Positions 25,891-34,068 of a DNA stretch of 64,000 nt are shown here, piece by piece. Position numbers and translations under genes: made by a program. The stretch's first letter is position 1. Each line of letters opens with the position of its first letter. The notes under the pieces were generated by a model that saw nothing but the letters and a program-made list of their open reading frames with translations, had not been told where the DNA came from and did no database searches. The stretch is from Nesterenkonia sp. Act20 (lineage in GTDB: Bacteria; Actinomycetota; Actinomycetes; Actinomycetales; Micrococcaceae), in NCBI RefSeq assembly GCF_019173455.1, contig NZ_JADPQH010000001.1:1204391-1268390 (forward strand), written 5' to 3'.

Positions 25891-26970
25891 TTGCGCATTT
25901 GCATCATTGCGTCGAGTCAGTTCCCGATCCGGGAACCCTTCGCCGGAGGACTCGAAGCCTTCACGTACACAGTTGCACGCAAGCTCATCAGCCGCGGACA
26001 TTCGGTGACCCTCTTCGCCGCGGGCGGCAGCGATCCGGCCCTCGGCGCGGAGATGCTGATCCCGGAGCGCCTGGAGCTCACCGCGGCGGCGCGCTCCGAC
26101 GTCGGCGCCATGCCCGTGGACTGGATGCAGCAGCACCACGCCTACCTCGGGCTGATGCTCAAGCTCGCGCAGTCCGATGATTTCGACGTCATCCACAACA
26201 ACTCGCTGCATCACCTTCCGCTGGCGCTGTCCTCGATGGTGCCGGTGCCAGTCCTGACCACCCTGCACACCCCGCCCACGCCCTGGCTGGAATCGGGGAT
26301 GCGCTACGCCTCGCCCTCTGCGGTCTTCATGGCAGTGAGCTCGGCCACCGCCGAGGCCTGGGCAAGCACCGTCAGCGCCGGAGTGATCCCCAATGGGGTC
26401 GACACCGATGTCTGGAGTGCCGGCGCCGGTGGCAGCGACTGCGTCTGGACCGGGCGCCTCGTCCCCGAGAAGGCGCCACATCTGGCGATCGACGCCGCGC
26501 GCGCCGCCGGTCACCGCATCACCCTCGCGGGACCGATCATGGACCGGAGCTACTTCGAAGAGCAGGTGGCGCCCCGGCTCAGCGACGACGCCGTCTACGC
26601 GGGCCATCTGCGCCACGCTGAGCTGGTGAAGCTGGTCGGCGGCTCGGCGGTCGCGGTCGTGAGCTCCCAATGGGACGAGCCCTACGGCCTCGTGGCCGCC
26701 GAGGCGATGTCCTGCGGAACCCCGGTGGCCGCGTTCCGCCGTGGCGGACTGGTCGAGATCGTCACCGAGACCTCAGGTGCGCTGGCCTCGGAGGATTCTG
26801 TGGCCGGGCTCGCTGAGGCGATCGCGCGCGCCTCCCGCTGTGACCGCGCCGCCGTTCGACGGCGGGCGGTGGACCATCTCTCGCTCGAGCGCATGGTGAC
26901 CGAGTATGAGAATGTCTACGCCGAGATGGCGGAGGAGAACTCCCGGCGGCAGACGGCCCCGGCCCGATGA
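25891..26970 (+). CDS. Glycosyltransferase family 4 (GT-B fold)
   Basis: 359 residues from TTG 25891. AAGGGG lies 5-6 bases before this TTG, whereas the GTG at 25885 would overlap it. MRICIIASSQFPIREPFAGG ends in the GG(L)E donor-side loop; GVIPNGVDTDVW, WTGRLVPEKAPHLAID and EPYGLVAAEAMSCGTPVAAF are the C-terminal nucleotide-sugar-binding motifs (EX7E region). It transfers a sugar from an activated donor to an unknown acceptor. It is the first of three glycosyltransferases joined by ATGA overlaps. Confidence 0.88.
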   Translation: MRICIIASSQFPIREPFAGGLEAFTYTVARKLISRGHSVTLFAAGGSDPALGAEMLIPERLELTAAARSDVGAMPVDWMQQHHAYLGLMLKLAQSDDFDVIHNNSLHHLPLALSSMVPVPVLTTLHTPPTPWLESGMRYASPSAVFMAVSSATAEAWASTVSAGVIPNGVDTDVWSAGAGGSDCVWTGRLVPEKAPHLAIDAARAAGHRITLAGPIMDRSYFEEQVAPRLSDDAVYAGHLRHAELVKLVGGSAVAVVSSQWDEPYGLVAAEAMSCGTPVAAFRRGGLVEIVTETSGALASEDSVAGLAEAIARASRCDRAAVRRRAVDHLSLERMVTEYENVYAEMAEENSRRQTAPAR

Positions 26971-28058
26971 TCGGCTGGTACATCCATCACCAGGGCCACG
27001 GTCACCTGCACCGCGCCACTGCGGTCGCGCAGGTGGCAGCGGCCCACGGACTGCGCATCACCGGACTGTCCTCGCTGCCGCAGCCACCCGACTGGCCCAG
27101 TGCCGCTTGGGTACAGCTCGACCGCGACGACACCGCGCTGCCGAGCGACCCCGCTGGAGAAGACCCCGCCGGGGAAGGCTCTGAGCAAGTCATCGACCCC
27201 ACGGCCGCCGGGGCCCTGCACTGGGTGCCCCGGCACCATCAGGGCCTGCTCCGCCGAAGCGCGCAGCTCTCTCAGTGGTTGGAATCCAGGCGTCCGCAGC
27301 TGATCGTGGTGGACGTCTCGGTCGAGGTCGCCCTGCTCGCCCGGCTGCATGGAATTCCGGTGGTCACCGTGGCGCTTCCCGGCGACCGGACCGATCCGGC
27401 CCATCAACTCGGCTACGCGATCTCGGAGCGCGTCGTGGGCATGTGGCCCGAGAAGGCCACAGAGATCTTCCGTGGAGCCGACGATGTCCAGGCACTCGGC
27501 GGGCTCTCCCGCTTCACCCCGAAACCCGAGGACGCCGGATCCTCAGAGGCCAGATCCGCAGCGGCCTTCACGGACTCCTCAACCTCCACCCTGCGCGTGG
27601 TGGTGCTCAGCGGCGGCGGCGGTGGCGCCGTCGAGACCGAGAGCATCGCGCAGGTTCACCGTCTGCTGCCGACCGCGCGGGTGACCGTGCTCGGCGGCGG
27701 AGGCGCCTGGGAGATGGACCCCTGGCCGCATCTTGAACGTGCCGATCTGGTGCTCACCGCGGCGGGGCAGAACTCCATCGCCGAGGTGGCGGCCAGCCGC
27801 ACGCCTGCCCTGGTGACGGCACTGGACCGGCCGCACCAGGAGCAGCGGCATATGCTCTCAGCCCTTGAGCGCGGCCCCTGGCCCGTGGTGGCGATGCCCG
27901 CGCCCCGGGATGATGCGGGCTGGGAGCTGGCCATGACGCAGGTCCTGCAGCTCGACGGCCAGGAGTGGTCGAGCTGGTGCGAAGGCGCCGCCGCAGACCG
28001 CTTCGCCGCGCTGCTGCAAGACCTGACCGACCACGTCGGCGCGGACCTCAGCCGATGA
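26967..28058 (+). CDS. Glycosyltransferase with MurG/GT28-like fold
   Basis: 363 residues. IHHQGHGHLHRATAVAQVAA at the N-terminus is the glycine-rich GT-B donor loop seen in MurG-like enzymes. The C-terminal half has VVVLSGGGGGAVETESI and ADLVLTAAGQNSIAEVAASRTPALVTALDRPHQEQRHM in outline, the GT28 sugar-nucleotide site. The start ATG overlaps the stop of the GT4 gene (ATGA). The acceptor is unknown; the set of three suggests a short glycan or glycolipid. Confidence 0.8.
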   Translation: MIGWYIHHQGHGHLHRATAVAQVAAAHGLRITGLSSLPQPPDWPSAAWVQLDRDDTALPSDPAGEDPAGEGSEQVIDPTAAGALHWVPRHHQGLLRRSAQLSQWLESRRPQLIVVDVSVEVALLARLHGIPVVTVALPGDRTDPAHQLGYAISERVVGMWPEKATEIFRGADDVQALGGLSRFTPKPEDAGSSEARSAAAFTDSSTSTLRVVVLSGGGGGAVETESIAQVHRLLPTARVTVLGGGGAWEMDPWPHLERADLVLTAAGQNSIAEVAASRTPALVTALDRPHQEQRHMLSALERGPWPVVAMPAPRDDAGWELAMTQVLQLDGQEWSSWCEGAAADRFAALLQDLTDHVGADLSR

Positions 28059-28954
28059 CGGGAGCCCAGCCCCGCGCCGTCGTGATCACCGCCGTGCATG
28101 GCCGGCACACTCATCTGCGCCGCATGCGCTCCGGCCTGGCCGCGAGCTTCCAGCCGCCCCTGCGACACCAGGTGGTGGCGATGGCGGACCGGGAGATCTC
28201 CGCTCTGGTCAACGGTGACGCTCTGCTGCCCGACGGCGGCCTGCTGCCCACCGAGGTCAGCGAAGTTCCCGACGTTCAGGGACGGCTGCCGCTGGCCGAG
28301 GCGAGAAATCGTGGCGCGCAGCGGGCGCTGGACTCTCTCCCCCACCCGGATGACCTGCTCATCTTCCTCGATGTGGACTGCATCCCCGCCCCGGAGCTGG
28401 TCGGCGCGTACCTGGAGGCCGCGGCGCAGCACCCTCAGGAGCTGCTGTGCGGGCCGGTCGCGTATCTGCCGGAGCTGCCGGCGGCACAGCTCGACGCCGC
28501 TGCCCCCACGCAGCTCGCCGAATGGGCGGCCCCCCATCCCGCTCGGCCTGCTCCGGCTCCCGGGCAGATCCTCCTCGGCGGGGAGCATGCCCTGTTCTGG
28601 TCGCTGTCCTTCGCGGTCCGGCGGGCCGTCTGGGAGCGCATCGGAGGGTTCGACGAGGCCTATACCGGCTACGGCGCGGAGGACACCGACTTCGCCTGGC
28701 GCGCCCGAGCCGCTGGGGTCGAGCTGGCCTGGGTGGGCGGCGCACGCGCCTACCACCAGCACCATCCGGTCTCCCGCCCGCCCGTGGAACATCTGGACGA
28801 CATCCTGCGCAACGGCCGCCTCTTCGCGAACACCTGGGGGCACTGGCCCATGGAGGGCTGGCTGGAGGAGTTCGAGCGCATGGGTCTTGTCAGGCGCTCA
28901 GGCGAGGACTGGGTCCCGGCCCGTCCGACGGCACCGGACCAGGACGCCGACTAG
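28055..28954 (+). CDS. Glycosyltransferase family 2-like (GT-A fold)
   Basis: 299 residues. The DXD-type metal site is in LLIFLDVDCIPAPEL. The C-terminal galactosyltransferase-like segment reads GGFDEAYTGYGAEDTDFAWRA, where the ED pair is the usual catalytic region, followed by AYHQHHPVSRPP. It overlaps the previous gene by ATGA, completing the operon. A 15-base duplication covers its stop codon and the converging stop of the next gene. Confidence 0.85.
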   Translation: MTGAQPRAVVITAVHGRHTHLRRMRSGLAASFQPPLRHQVVAMADREISALVNGDALLPDGGLLPTEVSEVPDVQGRLPLAEARNRGAQRALDSLPHPDDLLIFLDVDCIPAPELVGAYLEAAAQHPQELLCGPVAYLPELPAAQLDAAAPTQLAEWAAPHPARPAPAPGQILLGGEHALFWSLSFAVRRAVWERIGGFDEAYTGYGAEDTDFAWRARAAGVELAWVGGARAYHQHHPVSRPPVEHLDDILRNGRLFANTWGHWPMEGWLEEFERMGLVRRSGEDWVPARPTAPDQDAD

Positions 28955-28980
28955 GAACGGCGGGACTAGGAACGGCGGGA
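28951..28980. repeat. 15-base tandem duplication spanning two convergent stop codons
   Basis: CTAGGAACGGCGGGA occurs twice without a gap. The first copy carries the TAG stop of the GT2-like gene (28952-28954); the second carries the CTA that is the reverse-strand TAG stop of the hydrolase (28966-28968). Confidence 0.85.
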
Positions 28981-29631
28981 CTTGAGCACCGTGTGGGTGA
29001 GGAATTCGCCGACGTGCCCGATCTCCTGGGGGACGACTCCATGGCCGGCTCCGGCATAGAGCACCTTCGTGAGCTTCACCGTCTTGGTGGCCCAGGCGTG
29101 GGTGTATTCCACGTGCTCGGCGGGGATGATCGGGTCCTCCTGGTCGCGCCCCCAGAAGAACGGAATCTGCGCGGAGGCCAGGGCGTCGTCGTCGAAGTAG
29201 TCCTCGATCCCCTCGCCGCGGCTCGGGTCCACGGCGAAGCCGGAGAGCCCGACGACGGCGGCGAACTGATCGGGCCGGCTGCGCAGCAGCGAGGTCGCCA
29301 TCGCCATGCCCATGGAGAAGCCCAGCAGGGTGACCGAGCTGTGCTGGTCCTTGATCGAGGCGATCCACGCCCAGAGGTCTTCCACGGCCTCCCGGGCTGC
29401 GGCGGAGGAATAGGCCAGCCTTTCCACGTCGAGGTCGAACCAGGTGTAGCCGCCGAACTCCATCCTCACCGGGGCGCGCACGGAGGCGTAGGTGAACTCT
29501 GCCGGCAGTCCAGGGACCAGACCCATGAGGTCCTCCTCGTGCGATCCGTAGCCGTGCAGCAGCACCACCAGAGGGGTGCCTGCGCGTTCCTGCGGCTCGC
29601 GGGACCAGACGACGTGGGGCTGTGCTGACAT
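28966..29631 (-). CDS. Alpha/beta hydrolase, phospholipase/carboxylesterase family
   Basis: 221 residues. LVVLLHGYGSHEEDL carries the oxyanion loop, TLLGFSMGMAMA the nucleophile elbow (GFSMG), FFWGRDQEDPIIPAEHVEYT the acid residue and GAGHGVVPQEI the histidine, all in the order of esterase/lysophospholipase homologues. It is cytoplasmic, with no signal peptide. The ATG has AAAGG about 8 bases upstream and a TAGAGT box near 29680-29685, giving a leader of about 45 bases. Confidence 0.88.
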   Translation of the reverse strand: MSAQPHVVWSREPQERAGTPLVVLLHGYGSHEEDLMGLVPGLPAEFTYASVRAPVRMEFGGYTWFDLDVERLAYSSAAAREAVEDLWAWIASIKDQHSSVTLLGFSMGMAMATSLLRSRPDQFAAVVGLSGFAVDPSRGEGIEDYFDDDALASAQIPFFWGRDQEDPIIPAEHVEYTHAWATKTVKLTKVLYAGAGHGVVPQEIGHVGEFLTHTVLKSRRS

Positions 29632-29725
29632 GGGACGACCTTTGCGGGTGGGCGATGCGGCGGGAGAAGTGCGTGTCCCACTCTAATCAGCCCAGAGGTG
29701 GATGCACGAGGCAGGTCTCCTGCGC

Positions 29726-29731
29726 GAGAAT
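29726..29731 (+). promoter_or_regulatory. -10 box (GAGAAT) of the SGNH hydrolase gene, leaderless layout
   Basis: GAGAAT, 6 bases, then GTG at 29738. It supports this GTG over the in-frame ATG at 29702. Confidence 0.4.
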
Positions 29732-29737
29732 GGACTG

Positions 29738-30655
29738 GTGAGTGAAGACCGGAACACCCCCGAAGATATCCTTGAGACACCAGACGTCCCCGCCGATGCG
29801 AACCCTGCATCCGTGAGCGGCGATGCTGATCCCCGACACCCCTGGACTCGATACGTGGCCTTGGGCGACTCCTTCACCGAGGGCATCGGTGACCCCGACG
29901 AGACCCGGCCGGGCTACCACCGCGGCTGGGCGGATCGGGTGGCTGAGGAGCTCGCCCTCGGAGCCGCCACCACCGCAGCGGCTCCGAAGTTCTCCTACGC
30001 GAACCTCGCCGTGCGCGGGAGGCTGATCGCCCAGATCCGGGACGAACAGATTGCGCCCGCCCTGGAGCTGCGGCCTGACCTCATCACCCTGTGCGCCGGT
30101 GGCAATGACGTGATCCGCCCCGGCGGAGACCCTGATGAGATCGCGCGCGTGCTCGACACCATGGTGCAGATCTTGAGCACCACCGGCGCCACCATCGTGC
30201 TGTTCAACGGTCCCGATATGCGCGAGACGCCGGTGGTCGGCTCGATCCGCGGGAAGGTGGCGATCTTCAACGAGAACATCCGCACCATCGCCGCGCGCCA
30301 CGACGCCGTGGTGGCCGACATGTGGTCACTGCGCGAGCTGACCCGGCCTGAGATGTGGGACGAGGACCGGCTGCACTTCTCCGCGCTCGGTCATCACACG
30401 ATCGCGCGCATGGTCCTGGACACGATGAACGTGCGGCACGATCTCAAGCCCTCAGAACCTCGCCCGGTGCCGGTGCGAAGCTGGCGAGCGGCCCGCGTGG
30501 ACGACGCGGTCTGGGCTCGTCACCACCTCTTCCCCTGGGTGGTCCGGCGGCTGCGCGGACGGTCCTCAGGAGATGGGATCCACGCCAAGCGGCCGAACTT
30601 CGAGCCGCTCTTCGGCGGGTCGATGCCCCCAGGCTCCAGCAGCGTGGACGGCTGA
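29738..30655 (+). CDS. SGNH/GDSL-family hydrolase
   Basis: 305 residues from GTG 29738 (an in-frame ATG at 29702 would add 12). After a disordered N-terminus, RYVALGDSFTEGIGDPD carries the nucleophilic Ser (block I); Gly in NLAVRGRLIAQI (block II), TLCAGGNDVIRPG (block III, GxND) and DRLHFSALGHHTIA (block V, DxxH) follow. It is an esterase or lipase of unknown substrate, without a signal peptide. Its stop is only 2 bases from the converging csrA stop. Confidence 0.88.
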   Translation: MSEDRNTPEDILETPDVPADANPASVSGDADPRHPWTRYVALGDSFTEGIGDPDETRPGYHRGWADRVAEELALGAATTAAAPKFSYANLAVRGRLIAQIRDEQIAPALELRPDLITLCAGGNDVIRPGGDPDEIARVLDTMVQILSTTGATIVLFNGPDMRETPVVGSIRGKVAIFNENIRTIAARHDAVVADMWSLRELTRPEMWDEDRLHFSALGHHTIARMVLDTMNVRHDLKPSEPRPVPVRSWRAARVDDAVWARHHLFPWVVRRLRGRSSGDGIHAKRPNFEPLFGGSMPPGSSSVDG

Positions 30656-30657
30656 GC

Positions 30658-31023
30658 CTACTGCGCGCGGTCCGATTCGCCAGTCTCTGCTGAACCCTGC
30701 CGTTCCGCCCGACCCGGGTCGCGTGCCTCAGAGTCGATTGAATCGGCATCGGCCAGCTCAGAGTCGGTTGAAGCCGCAGAGTCGTCCTGCTGCGTCACGC
30801 CGAAGAGCGCCTTCAGCGCGGTCTCTGCCTCGGGGCTCGCGGCCCGGGCGGATTCCAGGTTGGTCTCGGAGACCGAGAGCAGCACCTCTCGCCGCTGGAC
30901 CTTGACGTCGCGCGGGGCATCGATGCCGATCTTGATGCCGTCGCCACGGACTTCCAGCACCGTGATCACCACGTCTTCGCCGATGAGGAGCTGTTCTCCG
31001 ACCTTGCGTGTGAGCACTAACAC
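30658..31023 (-). CDS. csrA: Carbon storage regulator CsrA with acidic C-terminal extension
   Basis: 121 residues from GTG 31023. Residues 1-65 are canonical CsrA: MLVLTRKVGEQLLIGEDVVI, with the RNA-contacting edge VKVQRREVL. The remaining ~55 residues are an Asp/Glu/Ser/Ala-rich tail with near-repeats (SELADADSIDSEARD) not found in typical 60-75-residue CsrA. It binds GGA motifs in mRNA leaders and in flagellated Gram-positives represses flagellin translation until FliW binds it. It overlaps the FlhF-like gene by 7 bases and is the last gene of the flagellar run. Confidence 0.92.
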   Translation of the reverse strand: MLVLTRKVGEQLLIGEDVVITVLEVRGDGIKIGIDAPRDVKVQRREVLLSVSETNLESARAASPEAETALKALFGVTQQDDSAASTDSELADADSIDSEARDPGRAERQGSAETGESDRAQ

Positions 31024-32042
31024 TGGTTCATCCTAACGGAGACTGGCCAGCCGAGCTGGTGTCCCGACTCGGGACTCAGCGTCTCATCGGCGCAGGTCAG
31101 GACCAGTCCATCGATGGCCCGCGACTCCTCCAGCGCCGCCAACCAATGCCTGATGTCCTCAGGCTTGCGACGCAGATCCACGACCGCCCAGAGCTGATCG
31201 GCCTCGAGGATGGCAGGCGATTCGGCACCGCTGCGCACCCCGGGACGAGGGAACCGCACCGGACAGGTCGCCAGCACCGGAACCTGAAGCGCCACGGCAC
31301 GCGCTCGCGCCTCGCGCAGCACCTGCTTGGCTTCCCGCAGCGGTTTATCGGCATGCTCGGAGGCGGTGAGCAGCACCGGATCTCCCCAGGCCTGGAGACC
31401 TGATTCTCCGCTGAGGACCGCCAAAGCACCGGACTCGTCGGCACCCAGACAGGCCAGCACGATCAGCGTCCCGGGGGCGCGCAGAAGATCAGGCGGCACG
31501 GGCGCCGGAGCAGCGGCCGTGCGGTCCCCGACCCTGGCCGGCGGAGCGGGAGCCGGGACGGGAGACCACGCCACAGAATCGATCACGGAGTCAGGCCCAG
31601 CGTCCTTGCGGAGCTCAGCAGCAGGAGTTTCCGTGGAGCCGGCCGGGTTCCGGGAGGCCAGCCACAGGTCGTCCATCATCCGGGCGAAGTCCTCATCGAG
31701 GTCCTCCGGGTCAGTCTGCTGACCCGGAGTCTGCTGACCCGGAGCCTGCTGCCCCTGCGTCTGCTGCCCCCGAGAATGGCGCTCCTGAGCCTCCTCCCGG
31801 AGCCGACGACGACGCCGCGAATCCGCCTCGGGAGGAGGCGGCAGCGCGGGCGACTGCTGTCCGCGCGGGGGCGGCACCTCCACCACCACCTCGAAGTGCT
31901 CGCGGGCCATGAACCCGCCGATCCCTCCGCGGGTCACGCGTTCGGCAGAGACGATGCGCGCCTCGGGCCCATAGTCGGCGAGCGCCTGCACCCCCAGCTT
32001 GGCCAGGGAACTGCCCTTAAGGACGTATCTGTTCGGTTCCAC
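31017..32042 (-). CDS. FlhF-like protein with degenerate GTPase domain
   Basis: 341 residues from GTG 32042, overlapping the end of flhA by 26 bases. Residues about 10-60 match the FlhF N-terminal domain (LADYGPEARIVSAERVTRGG and then GFMAREHFEVVVEV). A Gln/Pro linker with 15-base repeats follows. The C-terminal part ends DGLVLTCADETLSPESGHQL, which aligns with the FlhF/SRP G4 region DGLILTKLDET, but the P-loop is absent and TKLD has become TCAD. It sits in the flhF position between flhA and csrA. I infer a pseudo-GTPase; an unrelated protein is less likely. Confidence 0.6.
   Translation of the reverse strand: MEPNRYVLKGSSLAKLGVQALADYGPEARIVSAERVTRGGIGGFMAREHFEVVVEVPPPRGQQSPALPPPPEADSRRRRRLREEAQERHSRGQQTQGQQAPGQQTPGQQTDPEDLDEDFARMMDDLWLASRNPAGSTETPAAELRKDAGPDSVIDSVAWSPVPAPAPPARVGDRTAAAPAPVPPDLLRAPGTLIVLACLGADESGALAVLSGESGLQAWGDPVLLTASEHADKPLREAKQVLREARARAVALQVPVLATCPVRFPRPGVRSGAESPAILEADQLWAVVDLRRKPEDIRHWLAALEESRAIDGLVLTCADETLSPESGHQLGWPVSVRMNQC
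31713..31772. repeat. Four 15-base tandem units in the FlhF-like gene
   Basis: Two perfect units AGTCTGCTGACCCGG and two diverged ones (AGCCTGCTGCCCCTG, CGTCTGCTGCCCCCG) encode a GQQTP/GQQAP/GQQTQ run in the linker. Confidence 0.85.
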
Positions 32043-34068
32043 GCACCACCCCCACAGTCTCGATCTCTGCTCCGCCGGAGGACGCCTCCTGATAGGAGAG
32101 CACCGGCAGCCCCCCGGCCTGGGGGGCTATGAGTCGCCGCACCGCCGGGCGCAGAGCCGGCGCGCAGACCAGCACCGGGTTCTGTCCTCGGGACTCCGCC
32201 TCCGCCAGCGACTCCTTCACCGAGGCGTGGATCGCCTCAATCCTGCTGGTGTCCAGCAGGATCTGACTCGCACCCTCGGCCGTGCGCAGACCCTCAAGCA
32301 TCGAGTGTTCCAGACTCGGGTCGATCATGATCACCCGGAGTCGACCCTCTTCCAGGTGCTTGGCCGCGATGGCCGGCCCCAGCGCCGCCCGAGCCGCCTC
32401 GATGAGCCCCTCCGGCTCACCGGAGACCTTCCCGCGCAGGGCGAGCGCCTCGTAGATGCGCTGCAGATCATTGATCGGCACCTGTTCCTCCAGCAGCCCC
32501 TGCAGCACCCGCTGCACCTCGGCGAGCGTGAGCACCGAGGGCACGAGCTCCTCCACGGCGGAGGGGTTGATCTCCTTGACCGCGTCGGTGAGCACGCGCA
32601 CATCCTCGCGGGTGAGCAACCGCGCAGCATTGTGCTGAATGAGCGTGGACAGGTGGGTGACCACCACTGAGACCCGGTCGATCGTCATGGCTCCGCTCAT
32701 CTCCGCACTATGCCGCAGCTCGGTGGGGACCCACTTTCCGGACAGCCCGAACACCGGCTCCACCACCGTAGTACCGGGCAGCGATCCCAGCTGCTCGCCC
32801 AGAGCGAGGATCTTGCCGCGCGGGATCTGTCCACGGCCGACCTCCACCCCGGCGATGCGGATCGCGTAGCTGGCGGGCGGCAGCTCCACGCTGTCCCGGG
32901 TGCGCACGGGAGGCACCAGGATGCCGAGCTCCAGAGCGATCCGCTTGCGCAGCGCCTTGACCCGGGCAAGCAGGTCATCGCCTCCGCCGCCGACGATGTC
33001 GACCACGTCCGGGGAAAGCTGGATCTCCAGGGTGTGCACCCGCATATGGTCGATCAGGTCTTCGGTGGTCTCCGCGGGACGGGCGGTCTGCTCCGCCTCC
33101 TGCTCGGCCGCGCGGCGGGCCTCGGCGGCCTCCCCGGCGCGCATCCGGTAGGCCACGATGATCAGCACCAGTCCGACCCCCATGAAGGGCAGCTTCGGCA
33201 TCCCGGAGATCAGCCCCAGGGCGATCGCTGCGGCGCCGGCCACGAGCAGCGCTGTCTGGGACTGGGCCAGCTGCTTCGAGGCTGAGGAGCCCATATCGGA
33301 TTCCGCATTGGAGCGGGTCACGATCATGCCGGTGGACACTGCCATCAGCAGCGAGGGGATCATGGTGGCGAGACCATCGCCGATGGTCAGCAGCGAATAG
33401 GTGTTGACCGCCTCCCCGGCGCCGAGCCCCTGGGATAGCATTCCGATGGCGATGCCGCCGACCAGATTGATCAGTGTGATCACGACGCCGGCAATGGCGT
33501 CGCCCTTGACGAACTTCGACGCGCCGTCCATGGCCCCGTAGAAGTCGGCCTCAGCGGCGACCTCCGCCCGCCGCTCCCGGGCCTGCGCGTCGGTGAGCTG
33601 GCCGGCGTTGAGATCGGCGTCGATGGCCATCTGCTTTCCGGGCATGGCGTCGAGGGTGAAGCGGGCCCCGACCTCGGCGACACGCTCGGCACCCTTGGTG
33701 ACGACGACGAACTGGATCACCACCAGGATCAGGAACACCACGCAGCCGATGATCAGGCTTCCACCCACGGCGATGTTTCCGAAGGCCCCGATGACTTCGC
33801 CGGCGTAGCCGTTGCCCAGCACGAGTCGGGTCGAAGCCACGTTGAGCCCGAGCCGCAGCAGCGTCATGACCAGCAGCAGCGAGGGGAACACGGAGAAGTC
33901 CAGCGGCTTCTTCACGAACATCGTGGTCATCAGGACGAGGATCGCGAGCAGGATGTTGACCGCGATCAGCACGTCGAGCAGCCCGGCGGGGACCGGCACG
34001 ACCAGCAGCATCACGATCGCGACCACCCCGAGCGGGACGGCCACCTTTGAGAGGTTGTTGAGCTTCAC
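32017..34068 (-). CDS. flhA: Flagellar export gate protein FlhA
   Basis: 683 residues from GTG 34068 (AAGGAG 8 bases upstream; the GTGA overlaps the flhB stop). The N-terminal half has eight membrane helices and the FHIPEP-type region DFSVFPSLLLVMTLLRLGLNVASTRL, plus the cytoplasmic loop GARFTLDAMPGKQMAID. The C-terminal cytoplasmic domain (from about residue 350) contains DPSLEHSM and binds chaperone-substrate complexes. FlhA is the core of the flagellar type III export gate. Confidence 0.96.
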   Translation of the reverse strand: MKLNNLSKVAVPLGVVAIVMLLVVPVPAGLLDVLIAVNILLAILVLMTTMFVKKPLDFSVFPSLLLVMTLLRLGLNVASTRLVLGNGYAGEVIGAFGNIAVGGSLIIGCVVFLILVVIQFVVVTKGAERVAEVGARFTLDAMPGKQMAIDADLNAGQLTDAQARERRAEVAAEADFYGAMDGASKFVKGDAIAGVVITLINLVGGIAIGMLSQGLGAGEAVNTYSLLTIGDGLATMIPSLLMAVSTGMIVTRSNAESDMGSSASKQLAQSQTALLVAGAAAIALGLISGMPKLPFMGVGLVLIIVAYRMRAGEAAEARRAAEQEAEQTARPAETTEDLIDHMRVHTLEIQLSPDVVDIVGGGGDDLLARVKALRKRIALELGILVPPVRTRDSVELPPASYAIRIAGVEVGRGQIPRGKILALGEQLGSLPGTTVVEPVFGLSGKWVPTELRHSAEMSGAMTIDRVSVVVTHLSTLIQHNAARLLTREDVRVLTDAVKEINPSAVEELVPSVLTLAEVQRVLQGLLEEQVPINDLQRIYEALALRGKVSGEPEGLIEAARAALGPAIAAKHLEEGRLRVIMIDPSLEHSMLEGLRTAEGASQILLDTSRIEAIHASVKESLAEAESRGQNPVLVCAPALRPAVRRLIAPQAGGLPVLSYQEASSGGAEIETVGVVRGTEQIRP

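Noticed and set aside
31345..31352. GCCGATAA on the minus strand, identical to a sigma-28 -10 element
   Set aside because: It lies inside the FlhF-like coding region and no TAAC-like -35 box stands 15-16 bases away.
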